A stretch of DNA of 64,000 nucleotides from Cyclobacterium jeungdonense (GTDB taxonomy: Bacteria > Bacteroidota > Bacteroidia > Cytophagales > Cyclobacteriaceae), in assembly GCF_010994275.1 (NCBI RefSeq), contig NZ_WMCD01000001.1:1054001-1118000 (forward strand). The letters run 5' to 3'. The position numbers and the translations under genes were made by a program. Numbering within the stretch: the first letter of the stretch is position 1; each line of letters starts with the position of its first letter. The notes under the pieces were generated by a model. It saw only the letters and a list, made by a program, of their open reading frames with translations, made no database searches and was not told the DNA's origin. Below, one piece after another: positions 1-10,167 of this stretch.

Positions 1-1810
1 CCGGACCGCTGATCATCGGATGTCCATTGATAACGTAATCTCTCACCACCAATCGGTAATTTTCTGGTTGTATGCCGGATCGGCGGGGGCTTCCTTTCAG
101 ACTCCGGGAAAGGTTGTTCAAATATTTTAAACTACTGATCCATGGATAACTACAAGCCGCCACTCGGATATGGCCAAAATTCGTTTCTCCGGAAGCAGCC
201 ACGACCCGGTAGTCCAAAGCCAAATCCCCAAATACCTGATTTTCATTGCTTAATAGGACATACGTTCCCGATTTCGGTACTCCGCCAATTGAACGGAGCG
301 AGGGATGCTTATCCAGAAATGCGCTGAAATCCGAAGAATTGACCGTGAGATCAAAATGATATACCTTAAAATCCAGACCGAACTGTTTCACCATGGATTG
401 AATGGATTGAAACGTACTTTCCGCATCTGTTTCCAAATGTCCTCCAATCAGGTACCGGTCAAGCCCGTTATACTCCATGAGTAAGGGATTGCTTCCCATA
501 TCGTAATGAAAACTTACGGGTGCCGCTGGCCATTGCCAATGGAAGGCAAGTTCCGGATTAGGCTGATAATAAAAAGGAATGGAAGGAAAACTGCCATCTG
601 CATGATTCAGTCCACTTGGAATGATCCGCAACCCACCGCTCACATTAAGATCAAAAGAATCTAGCAAGTGGAAAATTTTTCTTATTAGGGAAATGATTTT
701 ATTCTGCTGAAGTTCCGCATCGGACAAGGCTGGTGAGGGATAAAAATCATGTCCGAAGGCCTGGTCTTCTATTTTACCAAGAAGCAGGTGCTTTGGAAAA
801 GCATTTACATCTGGATTCGGCCAGCTGTCGAACTCCACCAGGGCCTTCAATAACTTGTTAAAAGTCCCGATCAAATCCTTCATGAGAAGGTAACGATACT
901 GTTGGTATTGATAACTTTCCTCTTCCTCTATGCTAAAATGCAGAAGAAGCAATTCATCCAATTGACTAATTAGGCCTGCAAGAGAGGCGTCTTGCTGCAG
1001 TAAAAAGCCGAATTCTGAGCTAATAAGATGCAAACCAGCCTGAAGATCAGCCAGGGTATTTCCTTCAAAAATGGCTTCTCTGTACAATCGGTCCATCTGC
1101 AGCATAGAAAGCGAATTCTCTTTTTGGTGGACTACTTTTAGCAGTTGGAGTGAAGATAATGCATTCAGGGCCTCACCTACTTTTCGCTTTCGCAAAAAGA
1201 TAGGGTCATGACTAATTAGACTTTCCGCTTGCCCTTCATCCATCAACAGAATTCTCAAGCGGCTTACTTGTTCAATACCCTGATTGTCGCAGTTGATATC
1301 CCCACATATGTCCTGCGGTTTGGGGTAACACTCCAAGTAAAGAAGAAAAACTTTGTCTTTCCATCCTGGTAATTCTTCCAGCAGTTGTGCTTCTTCGTCG
1401 CCTTCCTGACAAAGTTCCCACAGGGGCATTTGTTCACCTCCAGGAAAAAAATAAGGAGTATAGTTGGCATTTTCATCGGAAAATTCACGAAAATGGGAGT
1501 AACTTAGTCCCTCGATGCCAATGGTGTTTTCCAGAGGTTCGGATTCCGGTACCTCTTCGTGAAGCAAAAGCAGATCACCGTCTGTTGTAATTCCCACTCC
1601 CTGATCGATGGTCACCTGCGGCACTTCTCCCCCCTCATCAAGGGAAACTTTAAACCCATGAACGATTCCGACGCCATGAAGCGCCAATCGCGTCAGCCGA
1701 TCCTGGTCTTCAAAGTAGGAAATGGATTCGTTTAGCTGCGTGTGGGTGAGTACCTGGTCAGCCTTGTAACGTCTGTAATTGTAAATAACGGAACTCAGTT
1801 TGTTTGACAT
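1..1810 (-). CDS. Large eCIS-associated protein of unknown function (3' end cut by window edge)
   Basis: An open frame starts with ATG at 1810, 11 bases after the preceding baseplate gene stops, and stays open for 603 codons to the window edge, so the C-terminus is missing. It begins MSNKLSSVIYNYRRYKADQV, followed by a segment with QDRLTRLALHGVGIVHGFKV and then a Gly/Asp-rich strand-like stretch. I see no signal peptide and no membrane segment. I recall similar N-termini in proteins encoded next to Bacteroidota contractile injection systems, but I cannot assign a function. Position as the last visible gene of the eCIS operon suggests a baseplate-peripheral or fibre-related structural part; this is inference from context. 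Confidence 0.75.
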   Translation of the reverse strand, partial: MSNKLSSVIYNYRRYKADQVLTHTQLNESISYFEDQDRLTRLALHGVGIVHGFKVSLDEGGEVPQVTIDQGVGITTDGDLLLLHEEVPESEPLENTIGIEGLSYSHFREFSDENANYTPYFFPGGEQMPLWELCQEGDEEAQLLEELPGWKDKVFLLYLECYPKPQDICGDINCDNQGIEQVSRLRILLMDEGQAESLISHDPIFLRKRKVGEALNALSSLQLLKVVHQKENSLSMLQMDRLYREAIFEGNTLADLQAGLHLISSEFGFLLQQDASLAGLISQLDELLLLHFSIEEEESYQYQQYRYLLMKDLIGTFNKLLKALVEFDSWPNPDVNAFPKHLLLGKIEDQAFGHDFYPSPALSDAELQQNKIISLIRKIFHLLDSFDLNVSGGLRIIPSGLNHADGSFPSIPFYYQPNPELAFHWQWPAAPVSFHYDMGSNPLLMEYNGLDRYLIGGHLETDAESTFQSIQSMVKQFGLDFKVYHFDLTVNSSDFSAFLDKHPSLRSIGGVPKSGTYVLLSNENQVFGDLALDYRVVAASGETNFGHIRVAACSYPWISSLKYLNNLSRSLKGSPRRSGIQPENYRLVVRDYVINGHPMISGP

Positions 1811-1821
1811 GGCCTATATGA

Positions 1822-4503
1822 TTAGATGGTTCCTAAATTCGATCTTCCTAATATTATGGTATCCCTAAGAGCATTGCTTTCATCTTCCATTTCACAGTTA
1901 TAAAGCGTGCCTGTGGGATAAATGGAGCGTAATTCAGTTATTGTTTCAATAAACTGTCGGTGGGAAGTGTAACTTCCCTGACTCAACCCTTTTAGAAATT
2001 CCTTGTAGGATTCCTCAAATTGGGCCAACTGATCTTCCTGTTCCAGGTTGCCGGTTTGAGACTTTCCGATCCAGCAAATTTTCGCAAGAATGTGGGCGGG
2101 TAATTCCTCCCGAATTAGATTTTCCAGAAAATCCCTAAAATCCCTGTCGGCAAATCGAAAGGTATTGCCTGGAAGGACAATGGTGACTCTAAATGAGTAA
2201 GGGTCAAGGCAGTTGCCTTGTTGGCAGTCATCTTTGCAAAAGGGCAAAAACGTCTTCTCTACCGATGCCTCCGGATTAAAATCCGGTCGCAACAAAGTGT
2301 TTTCTACCAGGAAAATCCCCTCATCGTCAAATTGCTGATCTATAAAATCTATGAAAAAGAGCAATGAAGGTAGCATATTTTGAAAGGAGTAGTACCGGTA
2401 TTGACTGGCGATAATATAATCTGACGCCTGAGTATCTTGAACGGAGGGATTGATAATACTAAAGGAAAACCTACCTGAAGGAGATATTGTAATTCGGAAA
2501 CAGCCCAATGTAAATGCCTGATCCGGAATGTCCTCCAATTGCTCAAAATATTGAATCAACGTCTCCCTGGGAAACGCCTTCACTAATTGGATGGCCAGGT
2601 AAATTTCTCGGTGGGCCGCTGTACGGCTCGGGTAATCCTCTGTTCCGTTCAGCAAAATGCTGCGGTTTTGATCATATACACGCCATCGAAATACCGCATC
2701 ACCAGCCGAATTGGTAAGCGGGTAAATCTCGACGAAGGACCGAGCCAGGCTTTTACGCATGAAATTCCGAATTCCTGCCAATAAAGCAACTCTTTCCTCT
2801 ACTCCCGAGGTATTATTACTATCCCATAAGAAGCTCAGGGGCTGACGGTAATAATTCATGGCAGTAGCCCTTTCCACGCTGAATTTACCATATTCTTTCA
2901 AAAAATAGGATTTGGTATCCAGAACCTGTTGATCCGCTCCTTCCCCGTAAATTTTTTTCATGATAAAGGCATACTCACTGAATTTTTCTGCAAACCTGGC
3001 CAGCAAGTGATCTTTTATTTTTTGATTACGGGAATTGGACTCATCAAATTCGGAAAAAAGTCCCTCCTGGAAGGAGGTGTGTGTATATTCCTTATTCAAA
3101 AAACCTGCTTCATCACCGATATCTGTAATCGCCTGCGAAAAATACGTTCTTTCGGAAGTAGTAAATACGGATAATAACGATTTGACCTGGGACAAATGCT
3201 TAAAATAGCTACCTAAAATCTGATCGAAAAAGGTTAAGTAGGCCTTGAACTGCTCGGTCTGAACCTTCCTTTCTTCTTCAATTGACTCCGGCAATCCTAC
3301 CGGGCCTACTCCATAAACCTCGGGGAAATCATTCCGGATACTGATGTATTCTCCCAAAGGATAGTGTTCCGGTTTCGGCATGGAAGGCTCTTTGGCATTT
3401 CCCTGGTATTGCGCATCGTATTTTTCCCTTCGTAATCTATTTTTGTAAGCATTCACTTCACGCTCATTCACGTTTACAGGGAGCAGGCCCTTATAAAAAT
3501 TAAACTTGCTTTTATCACAAAGTCCCGGCTTTTTGCCCGGATCAATCTGCAAGACCCAGCTACCCTGCACACTTCCATCCTCACAATTGTTGATGCGAAT
3601 GTCCCGAATGGAATTCACGCCCTCCACCTCCATGACTAATTGGATAATATCTGACTGACGCACTTCCGTTCTTAGCGAAGCTTGCCTTACTTCTTCGGGA
3701 TCCAGAAAGCCATGATTCAAGGATGGCCCTTCAAACATCTGATCCATGGAATATCCTTTTGCAGTCATTTCCTGGAAAGAATAGAACTGCAAATCCGGAG
3801 AAAAATACTGTTCAATTTTCCATTGTATGATAGCCGAAACCTGCTCTTCGTTTGCTTCCGGAGCAATATCAATAATGGCACACACCTGTATCGGCTGGGT
3901 AATCACCCCCACTACCTCCACTAAATCTTCACACAGATTTCTGTTGGCGTGATACAATCGGAAGACCTGTTTTCTAATGGATTCAATAGTCACTTCTGGC
4001 TCAGTATCTACAATGATGCGATGCAGTCCCTTCAGCTCAAAGGAACGGTGGTATTTTTGAGGCAATCCCTCCCATATACCCGAATCATAGGATAGCTTGA
4101 AATTTTTACAATCGGCATACACCGTTTTAGTATAGGACTCCAACCAGCAATTTTTGACTCCTTGCAGGTCGATGAATAGCATCCTGTAATCCAGTTCGGT
4201 AAGTGCCTTGCAGGGTAATATCTCAGGTCCCAGATGAAAATGGTCATTAAGGTAATTTCTTTTATCCCCTTCGAAGAGCAAGTCCTGCACAGGTAATGAT
4301 AGCCGGTAACCTAAATCGGTTATGGCATAGCACAAAACTTCCAGTACGGTAATTCCCGGATCGTGGGTATTGTAATCCGTCCAAATACTACGACTCAATT
4401 CCTGTATGTATAAAATGCCTTGCTCTCTTAAAAATAGAAAGTCCAGGTCATCATTACTGCGAATGCTTTTGGATAAAGGGCTATATGGTATAGCTGTTGT
4501 CAT
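1822..4503 (-). CDS. eCIS baseplate protein, Afp12/Pvc12-like
   Basis: This 893-aa protein starts 9 bases after the Afp11-like gene ends. Near the N-terminus it has the pattern WTDYNTHDPGITVLEVLCYAI (W41 region), the DPG-Thr-hydrophobic signature I associate with large contractile-injection baseplate wedge proteins. Near the C-terminus a Cys-containing block (FCKDDCQQGNCLDPYSF) precedes RVTIVLPG and an ICWIG strand, a pattern I recall from Bacteroidota eCIS homologues. In Afp/PVC particles the Afp11-Afp12 pair forms the wedge around the spike that triggers sheath contraction. The exact Afp12 equivalence is inferred from order and size. The protein should be cytoplasmic until particle release. 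Confidence 0.8.
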   Translation of the reverse strand: MTTAIPYSPLSKSIRSNDDLDFLFLREQGILYIQELSRSIWTDYNTHDPGITVLEVLCYAITDLGYRLSLPVQDLLFEGDKRNYLNDHFHLGPEILPCKALTELDYRMLFIDLQGVKNCWLESYTKTVYADCKNFKLSYDSGIWEGLPQKYHRSFELKGLHRIIVDTEPEVTIESIRKQVFRLYHANRNLCEDLVEVVGVITQPIQVCAIIDIAPEANEEQVSAIIQWKIEQYFSPDLQFYSFQEMTAKGYSMDQMFEGPSLNHGFLDPEEVRQASLRTEVRQSDIIQLVMEVEGVNSIRDIRINNCEDGSVQGSWVLQIDPGKKPGLCDKSKFNFYKGLLPVNVNEREVNAYKNRLRREKYDAQYQGNAKEPSMPKPEHYPLGEYISIRNDFPEVYGVGPVGLPESIEEERKVQTEQFKAYLTFFDQILGSYFKHLSQVKSLLSVFTTSERTYFSQAITDIGDEAGFLNKEYTHTSFQEGLFSEFDESNSRNQKIKDHLLARFAEKFSEYAFIMKKIYGEGADQQVLDTKSYFLKEYGKFSVERATAMNYYRQPLSFLWDSNNTSGVEERVALLAGIRNFMRKSLARSFVEIYPLTNSAGDAVFRWRVYDQNRSILLNGTEDYPSRTAAHREIYLAIQLVKAFPRETLIQYFEQLEDIPDQAFTLGCFRITISPSGRFSFSIINPSVQDTQASDYIIASQYRYYSFQNMLPSLLFFIDFIDQQFDDEGIFLVENTLLRPDFNPEASVEKTFLPFCKDDCQQGNCLDPYSFRVTIVLPGNTFRFADRDFRDFLENLIREELPAHILAKICWIGKSQTGNLEQEDQLAQFEESYKEFLKGLSQGSYTSHRQFIETITELRSIYPTGTLYNCEMEDESNALRDTIILGRSNLGTI

Positions 4504-4512
4504 GAACGTTTT

Positions 4513-7500
4513 TTAGGTGTTTTCATACAAGGAAATATCGTGTGACCCTGCAGATACCAGAATATGTTTTGGGCTCTTGGGAAATACATTGTCTTTTACT
4601 TCTATCTCATTTTTAAATAAAATAGGTTGTTGAATAAAGTCAACATAGTCTAGTTTTTCGATAAAATAAATCAACCCGCTTTTGTTGATGAAGCTGCTAA
4701 AATCAATAGCTTGTTTATCACCAGACGTCCAGGGAGATAAGAAAAGAATGAGATCCTGTTCCATTTGATTTCGATAAAAAGCGGCATCCAAACCTTCCTT
4801 AAATTGAACCTGAACTTTGATTTTTATTTCCTCGTATAAAGGGTTGATCACCTTCAGTTCCACCTGAGGTGAAATTTTTTCTGACAAAAAGGATTCAATT
4901 TGTTCCAGTTTAGCGCTGCTCAAAGCCGGTTTAAACACATCGAATAAATTCTTATTTACCGTATCTGGAACCACAATAACCAAAACTTTCCCGGGAGATA
5001 AAAAGGACGTGGGACAGGTATGGTTCAGGCATTTCACTTTATACACCTCCGGAAATTCCTCCAGTACCAAATGCTCGAAATCCCATAATGATACGGCTCT
5101 GTTTTTATGTCGTAACCGTTCACTTACCCGGGTATGGAATGCCGCATCAGTTTCAGGTGCTTTTCCTCCATAGGAATTGAAGGGCTGAAACACCGTTTTC
5201 ACACCAGCCTTTCGTTCTACCATTTTGCTGATGCTTCCTGCCGGTAGGCCGTCCTGCAAATGGCCTAGCTCATTTCTCCTATCCTCAAATCGGGTTTTCA
5301 CTGCCTGTGCATACACGCTCAACATCCGGCTGCTAGCGTCAAAAGCCTTGGAAGACCGTACACGAATCCACAGCAAATCATCCTGCATTCGGCTGTGTGC
5401 TTCAAAGGCTTCCTTTGGCAGGTTCAAAACAAGAATACCAGATCGTAAAAAGTTTTCCGTTTGATTGGAAACCAGGTGTTCCTTTGTCAGCAATTTCCAA
5501 CTATTACCGGCCAATACCGACCATTTTAGTGCGGTTTCCTGGGTAAAACTAGCATTCGAGGGATTTTCACTACCTTCCAAAACCTGAAAAAGCAGGGACA
5601 ATTGCTGGTCTTTTAACAATTTTTTGATTCCAATAAATAATTCTCCTCCCTCTCCTGGATAGGCGAGCAAATAATTTTCCTCTGCGGACTGAAAATCTAC
5701 CGATTTTGTATCGTTTGCCTGGTCAAAATGGCCGAAATCATCCCGATAAAGCAGTTCCAAATCCCCGTTATTCCCCGAATTCAGATCGTACGTTTCGTCG
5801 GTTTCAAAACTTATCTCCAAGCTCTCCAACAAGGGTGTATAGGGTTCATTCGGGATGGGTGTTTCGGGTTGGTCGCTGGACATTGCCAATGCATATAGTC
5901 TGGGGAAAAGATCATGCAGGAAGGATTGCAAGATCGTAACTTTAATACCACCACCCGCAGAAATATTGGTTTTTCCCGCCTTGGGTGAAATAGCTGCTTC
6001 AAAAGTAAAATCGCCCGAATCTCCGACAAACAGAGGGAGACCAACCTGATAATCCGTCCAATCCTGATTATCTGCAATTGAAATGGTAGCCTTGAAGTGA
6101 TTATTATCTTCGACAATCAGATTGGAAGGGTCGGTATTCACTTTAATCTGACTTTTCAACAATGGTGTCTTTAACCCGCCGGACTCCCATAACAAAAACT
6201 TGATCGGCTGGCTCAAGTTCACTACGGGGGTGAAATGCTGGGCCAGAAAACTATCCTTACTTAAATAGTCTCCTCCTAAATCGCGATATCCAAAATACCA
6301 TTCTTTAAATCCAATCGGGGTATTCGACCACTTTCCGATTAACTGCACCTTGGACGGCTTCTTTCTTTCCCAATCTGGGTACTTTATATAAAAACTGCTT
6401 CCTTTTTTTGGTATGCTTCCAAAAGGCTGAAACGGTTTATCCGGGTTAAGTATTCCCAAATCAGATTCCAAAACCGCCTGGCGTATGCCTTTGTATTTTG
6501 CATTAATCCTGATATTTTTCAGAGGGGTTTCACTCAGACCTTTGATCCAATGGTATGCCTTTTTAGTGGTACATTTCAAGTCAAACCAAACCAAAGGTGC
6601 TCCGCTACCAGTTACCGAACCGTGTATTTTTTCTTGTTGGCCCAATAGTGACGGTTGTTCCTTATCAAGATGCAGAACAATGCTTATTTTTTTTCCTGAA
6701 ACCGAGCAGCTCATTCCCATTTCGGGGTGGTTGGAAGGAGAAAGCACCACCCATCCCTTTTCGGTAGTACAATGGCAGGAAAACAAATCCACTATATCGG
6801 ATGGATCGCCGGAAAAGGAAAGGTTTTGTTTGAACTCAAATTCAAACTTAAAATACCGATCGGCGGTGTTCGCAGACCAAAGTGTCGCTGCCGAAACCCC
6901 AAATCCAAAAGTTGCGGATTGAAGAGCAGGCGACTCCTGACTATTTCCTGAATGTCCAAACGGCCACCAGCCTTGATTTTCTGAGGAAAACGAACTACCA
7001 TTGCCATCCAAAGAATCCGCAATCTGGCTAATCCGGATTTGCTTACCGGAATCGTCTACGTACCTGTTTTTCAAAACCGCGACCTCGGCAAGATTCGGAA
7101 AGAAATCCCTTAAAGAACGGTAATGCCGCGCTATTCCCAATTCGTCTTTTCCACCGTCAAATAAAGTCCCTTCCGGTAGGTGAACCGGCAGGTTTTTTGC
7201 CATTTCAAGCACCAGAAAGGCCTCGTCAGGTCGGGCCGGATTTTTAGGTATGTTCAAAACAGAACGGTAATAAAAATCCAAATGCCGCTCAGTTATTCCG
7301 TTTAAACGCTCTCGGGAATAACCCAATAGCTTGAGAAAAGCTATCAAAAGACCAAGTTGTGGGGCAAGGTCACCTGAATTTGAAAAATGGGCGAGTTTTT
7401 CCCGAAGACTTCTTTCCAGGTTTACATATGCCTCTGTTCCTTTTGAGGGCATCTCTTCAAGTTCAACAAGATCCGAAAAAAATACCTGCCAGTTTTGGAT

Positions 7501-7692
7501 GGCTGAAGTGGAACCTGAGGAAGATAAAAAAGGAATAAATCGGGCAAAATTATGCGCAAAAAACACCCAGTCTTCCACATCCAGCCCCATAAGATCCAAA
7601 TTTTCAGGATTCAGGGCAGCATGCATCCTGTCTTCCTGGGAAGTACCTTTTCGCCACAAAATTTTCAATATGTTCAGGTTTTCCGGCTGCAT
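4513..7692 (-). CDS. eCIS baseplate J/gp47-like wedge protein, Afp11/Pvc11-like
   Basis: A 1059-aa protein whose C-terminal third carries the clearest baseplate J/gp47 features: YGGKAPETDAAFHTRVSERL, then HKNRAVSLWDFEHLVLEEFP and a run of beta strands ending in a VELKVINPLYEEIKIKVQVQF block. The N-terminal two thirds is long, beta-rich and poorly recognisable, as is common for Afp11 relatives. It starts 2 bases after the gp25-like gene, implying translational coupling. In related particles this protein is a major wedge component linking gp25 and the spike hub to the sheath. Confidence is high for the family and moderate for the precise structural position. Confidence 0.87.
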   Translation of the reverse strand: MQPENLNILKILWRKGTSQEDRMHAALNPENLDLMGLDVEDWVFFAHNFARFIPFLSSSGSTSAIQNWQVFFSDLVELEEMPSKGTEAYVNLERSLREKLAHFSNSGDLAPQLGLLIAFLKLLGYSRERLNGITERHLDFYYRSVLNIPKNPARPDEAFLVLEMAKNLPVHLPEGTLFDGGKDELGIARHYRSLRDFFPNLAEVAVLKNRYVDDSGKQIRISQIADSLDGNGSSFSSENQGWWPFGHSGNSQESPALQSATFGFGVSAATLWSANTADRYFKFEFEFKQNLSFSGDPSDIVDLFSCHCTTEKGWVVLSPSNHPEMGMSCSVSGKKISIVLHLDKEQPSLLGQQEKIHGSVTGSGAPLVWFDLKCTTKKAYHWIKGLSETPLKNIRINAKYKGIRQAVLESDLGILNPDKPFQPFGSIPKKGSSFYIKYPDWERKKPSKVQLIGKWSNTPIGFKEWYFGYRDLGGDYLSKDSFLAQHFTPVVNLSQPIKFLLWESGGLKTPLLKSQIKVNTDPSNLIVEDNNHFKATISIADNQDWTDYQVGLPLFVGDSGDFTFEAAISPKAGKTNISAGGGIKVTILQSFLHDLFPRLYALAMSSDQPETPIPNEPYTPLLESLEISFETDETYDLNSGNNGDLELLYRDDFGHFDQANDTKSVDFQSAEENYLLAYPGEGGELFIGIKKLLKDQQLSLLFQVLEGSENPSNASFTQETALKWSVLAGNSWKLLTKEHLVSNQTENFLRSGILVLNLPKEAFEAHSRMQDDLLWIRVRSSKAFDASSRMLSVYAQAVKTRFEDRRNELGHLQDGLPAGSISKMVERKAGVKTVFQPFNSYGGKAPETDAAFHTRVSERLRHKNRAVSLWDFEHLVLEEFPEVYKVKCLNHTCPTSFLSPGKVLVIVVPDTVNKNLFDVFKPALSSAKLEQIESFLSEKISPQVELKVINPLYEEIKIKVQVQFKEGLDAAFYRNQMEQDLILFLSPWTSGDKQAIDFSSFINKSGLIYFIEKLDYVDFIQQPILFKNEIEVKDNVFPKSPKHILVSAGSHDISLYENT

Positions 7693-7694
7693 AG

Positions 7695-8114
7695 TTATAA
7701 ACGACCACTTCCTTCATTCAGGTAATAGGGGTAAACGAGATTCATTCTGGAGTTGGTCCCTCTTACATGGTAGGTCAAATCAATAATTAGCTTTCCTTCT
7801 GTATTTTCATCTTCTTTAATCGTAATTTTTTCTACTTCTATCCTGGGTTCGTGGTACAAAATGGCGGTACGAATCAATTCTGAAACATAGGTAATCGTGG
7901 TTCTATTCAGCGTGCCGAATTGTAGTTCATCCAACTGACAACCATATTTGGGCTGCATGATTCGTTCTCCCAACCGGGTGGATAGTAAAATCCACAGACT
8001 TTCCTGAATATCTCTTGTACCTGAGGACATATTCACAGATTCGGTCTTCTCATCGAATGAAGGAGGAAAACGCCATCCCCTTCCCAAAAATCCCATTTCT
8101 TCTTCCATAGCCAT
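7695..8114 (-). CDS. eCIS baseplate gp25-like protein, Afp9/Pvc9-like
   Basis: A 139-aa GPW/gp25-family protein. It contains GFLGRGWRFPPSF at the N-terminus, then a helix followed by LLSTRLGERIMQPKYGCQL, the conserved gp25 core in which the Glu-Arg pair contacts the sheath in T4 gp25 relatives. The annotated ATG is the first in frame, 5 bases after the PAAR gene stop. A start at the third in-frame Met (8096, MGFLGRGW) would match the family N-terminus better, so the first six residues are uncertain. In contractile machines gp25 links the baseplate wedge to the first sheath ring. Confidence 0.9.
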   Translation of the reverse strand: MAMEEEMGFLGRGWRFPPSFDEKTESVNMSSGTRDIQESLWILLSTRLGERIMQPKYGCQLDELQFGTLNRTTITYVSELIRTAILYHEPRIEVEKITIKEDENTEGKLIIDLTYHVRGTNSRMNLVYPYYLNEGSGRL

Positions 8115-8119
8115 TTCTG

Positions 8120-8413
8120 TTAGCCAATTAATACCGTTGGCAGTCCGGCTACGATCGAACCGCCGTGTGTGGTGCTGTCACCCATCCTCGCCGCAGGCAT
8201 TCCTCCAATAAAAACCGTAGAGGAGCCAGCAACGATGGTATCAGGAGGACCCGAGCAGGTAGCCATGTCGCCAACTTTTGCGGCCGGCAGCCCTCCTATT
8301 AGAACGGTTGGCTCCCCGGGTGGCATGATCGGGCCACCTACGTGAGGCACTCCTCCCGGGTTGACCATCGGGCAAACATGCATGTCTGTAATTCTTGCAG
8401 CAGGCATTCCCAT
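8120..8413 (-). CDS. PAAR-domain spike tip protein (eCIS)
   Basis: A 97-aa protein made almost wholly of PAAR repeats: the Met-Pro-Ala-Ala-Arg opening, followed by alternating blocks GEPTVLIGGLPAAKVGDMATC and SSTVFIGGMPAARMGDSTTHGG. His and Cys residues at the expected places (HVC near residue 12, Cys in ATCSG, His in THGGS) would bind a zinc ion at the apex of the conical tip. It lies 7 bases downstream of the spike gene whose product it caps. There is no C-terminal effector extension, so this PAAR protein is probably only a sharpening tip. In Afp numbering this is the Afp10-type component. Confidence 0.95.
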   Translation of the reverse strand: MGMPAARITDMHVCPMVNPGGVPHVGGPIMPPGEPTVLIGGLPAAKVGDMATCSGPPDTIVAGSSTVFIGGMPAARMGDSTTHGGSIVAGLPTVLIG

Positions 8414-8420
8414 ATCACAT

Positions 8421-10166
8421 CTAGTTTATTTGAATTAAAGCGCCTTTAACAGTAGTGGTAGCACTGCTGGACAAGGTGGAACCGGCTGATCCTTCAGCAG
8501 AAAACTCAGCCTGAGCCATTATTTTCACATTTGAACCTTCCAAGGAAAGGTCACCAGAACTTTTGATTGTAATGTCACCGGAACTTTCGAAAACCATTCC
8601 CCCGCTGTCCATTACTACGGTATTTCCATGGTCATCTTTCAGTGTCACCTGGTCACCGTCATCGTCCAGAAGGAGTGTTTTTCCGGAGGGCATTTCCAGA
8701 CTCAAAGCCCCCAACTCGTCATCAATTGTGATTTTTATTCCAGCCCGGGATACGTATCCCTTTTTGTGGTTGTCGTTGGTACCTGGAAAGGGACTAGCAT
8801 TGCTGCTACTAAACAAGGATCCCAATACAACCGCCTGATTGGGGTCTTCGTTGATAAATCCAACGATAACTTCATCGTCTATTTCGGGACGAAATACGAA
8901 CCCCCTTTCCTGCCCGGCATCCAGACAAGCCAGCCTGCACCAGATTCCCTGTTCTTCCTCATTGATGACCGGTAAGGTTACCATAATTCGCTCTTCCCCA
9001 TCAGGATCATCCTCTAGCTGGGAAACCTTTCCTATCTGGAGCCCTTTGACAGCGGCATACAAGCCCGATGCCGGTTGCGTGTGGATAGGATTAGCTTCTG
9101 AAAACCACTCCGGATCCAAACCAAATTGAACATCCACGGTCCAGTTGCCTGCGGAAATCTGATGCTGTACACCAGACACATAGGCCGTACCGGAAAACCG
9201 GTCACCCACCCCACTCAGCTCAATCAGCTTTCCCGGTAGCACCTGAGGAATTCCCTGAAATTTCACCCTTCCGCGTATTTTTGCCAATTGCCGGATCAAC
9301 CAATTTGCATCGGCCCAATCCTGAAGACTTGTCTCCGAAACCCGGCCTCCATTTCTTAATTCCAACGGCCCGGCTCCCATCCTTTCCGATAGGTTTTCAG
9401 CACTGATATTCCCATTTAAACTTACTCCAGGATCAGCACCTTCAATTTTCACCATTCCTTGATCCGTTGTGTTCCAGCCATAAGATGCTACTGTTGAAAA
9501 TTGATTCCTACCATCCATTTCGGCATCAAACTCCAAAATATTGGCTCCAAAAGTAGCCGTCTCCAACGGTCTTTGGCCTACGTCAGGCCTGTTTACCTTT
9601 ACTTTCCCATCCTCTACCTGTACCACCCTACCATTGGCCTGAGCACGTGTGACCAAAAAGTCCCAATCCGAACATTGGTATTGGATCAATTCCGGATGCG
9701 TGTAATGGGTGGATTCCACCTCAGCTTCCAACTCGTTTCTTTGAATAAGCACTTCCATCAGGTCACTATCAGCCTGATCATAATAGTATCCTGATTTTCT
9801 ACCCTGCGTCATTTTGTAAGCTTTGTCCCGGCAATCCATTACCAACTGTTGCCTCCCATCCCTGATCCGCAATTTGTGGTTGGTAATAACTCCTTTAAAA
9901 ACCCGAGAATTGTCGTTATGATATCCGCATAAAATTTCTACTTCATTGCCTGGTAAGAAGGTTTCTTCATTGCTGAGAGGAAAATCCCGTCTGGCGACAT
10001 CACCGTCAATTAGAGTGAGCCTGGCATAGGGAATCCGGTTGATTTCTCGTTGGATAGATACTGATTGAATTTGTACCGTACCCGGAACGGACTGTCCCTG
10101 AACGAGCAGTTCCAGGGTAACCAAATCTGAACTTCTCCCAGTTTGGATTACATCGTTGTTAGGCAT
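8421..10166 (-). CDS. eCIS central spike protein, VgrG/Afp8-like
   Basis: A 581-aa VgrG-like trimeric spike. Residues about 15-355 form the gp27-like hub, including an SGTAYVSGVQH element. Residues about 375-455 form the gp5-type OB domain (KVSQLEDDPDGEERIMVTLP, then DEVIVGFINEDPNQAVVLGS). From about residue 490 comes the needle: repeated short strands such as GKTLLLDDDGDQVTLKD and SSGDITIKSSGDLSLEGS. No lysozyme domain or C-terminal toxin is visible. It starts 1 base after the LysM gene ends. Absence of TssJ/L/M-type genes nearby and presence of DUF4255 and DUF5908 place it in an eCIS rather than a type VI system. Confidence 0.93.
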   Translation of the reverse strand: MPNNDVIQTGRSSDLVTLELLVQGQSVPGTVQIQSVSIQREINRIPYARLTLIDGDVARRDFPLSNEETFLPGNEVEILCGYHNDNSRVFKGVITNHKLRIRDGRQQLVMDCRDKAYKMTQGRKSGYYYDQADSDLMEVLIQRNELEAEVESTHYTHPELIQYQCSDWDFLVTRAQANGRVVQVEDGKVKVNRPDVGQRPLETATFGANILEFDAEMDGRNQFSTVASYGWNTTDQGMVKIEGADPGVSLNGNISAENLSERMGAGPLELRNGGRVSETSLQDWADANWLIRQLAKIRGRVKFQGIPQVLPGKLIELSGVGDRFSGTAYVSGVQHQISAGNWTVDVQFGLDPEWFSEANPIHTQPASGLYAAVKGLQIGKVSQLEDDPDGEERIMVTLPVINEEEQGIWCRLACLDAGQERGFVFRPEIDDEVIVGFINEDPNQAVVLGSLFSSSNASPFPGTNDNHKKGYVSRAGIKITIDDELGALSLEMPSGKTLLLDDDGDQVTLKDDHGNTVVMDSGGMVFESSGDITIKSSGDLSLEGSNVKIMAQAEFSAEGSAGSTLSSSATTTVKGALIQIN

Positions 10167-10167
10167 A

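Noticed and set aside
7695..10166. Type VI secretion system because of VgrG, PAAR and gp25
   Set aside because: No TssB/TssC pair and no TssJ/L/M genes. The sheath is a single long phage-type protein and the tube proteins are gp19-type.
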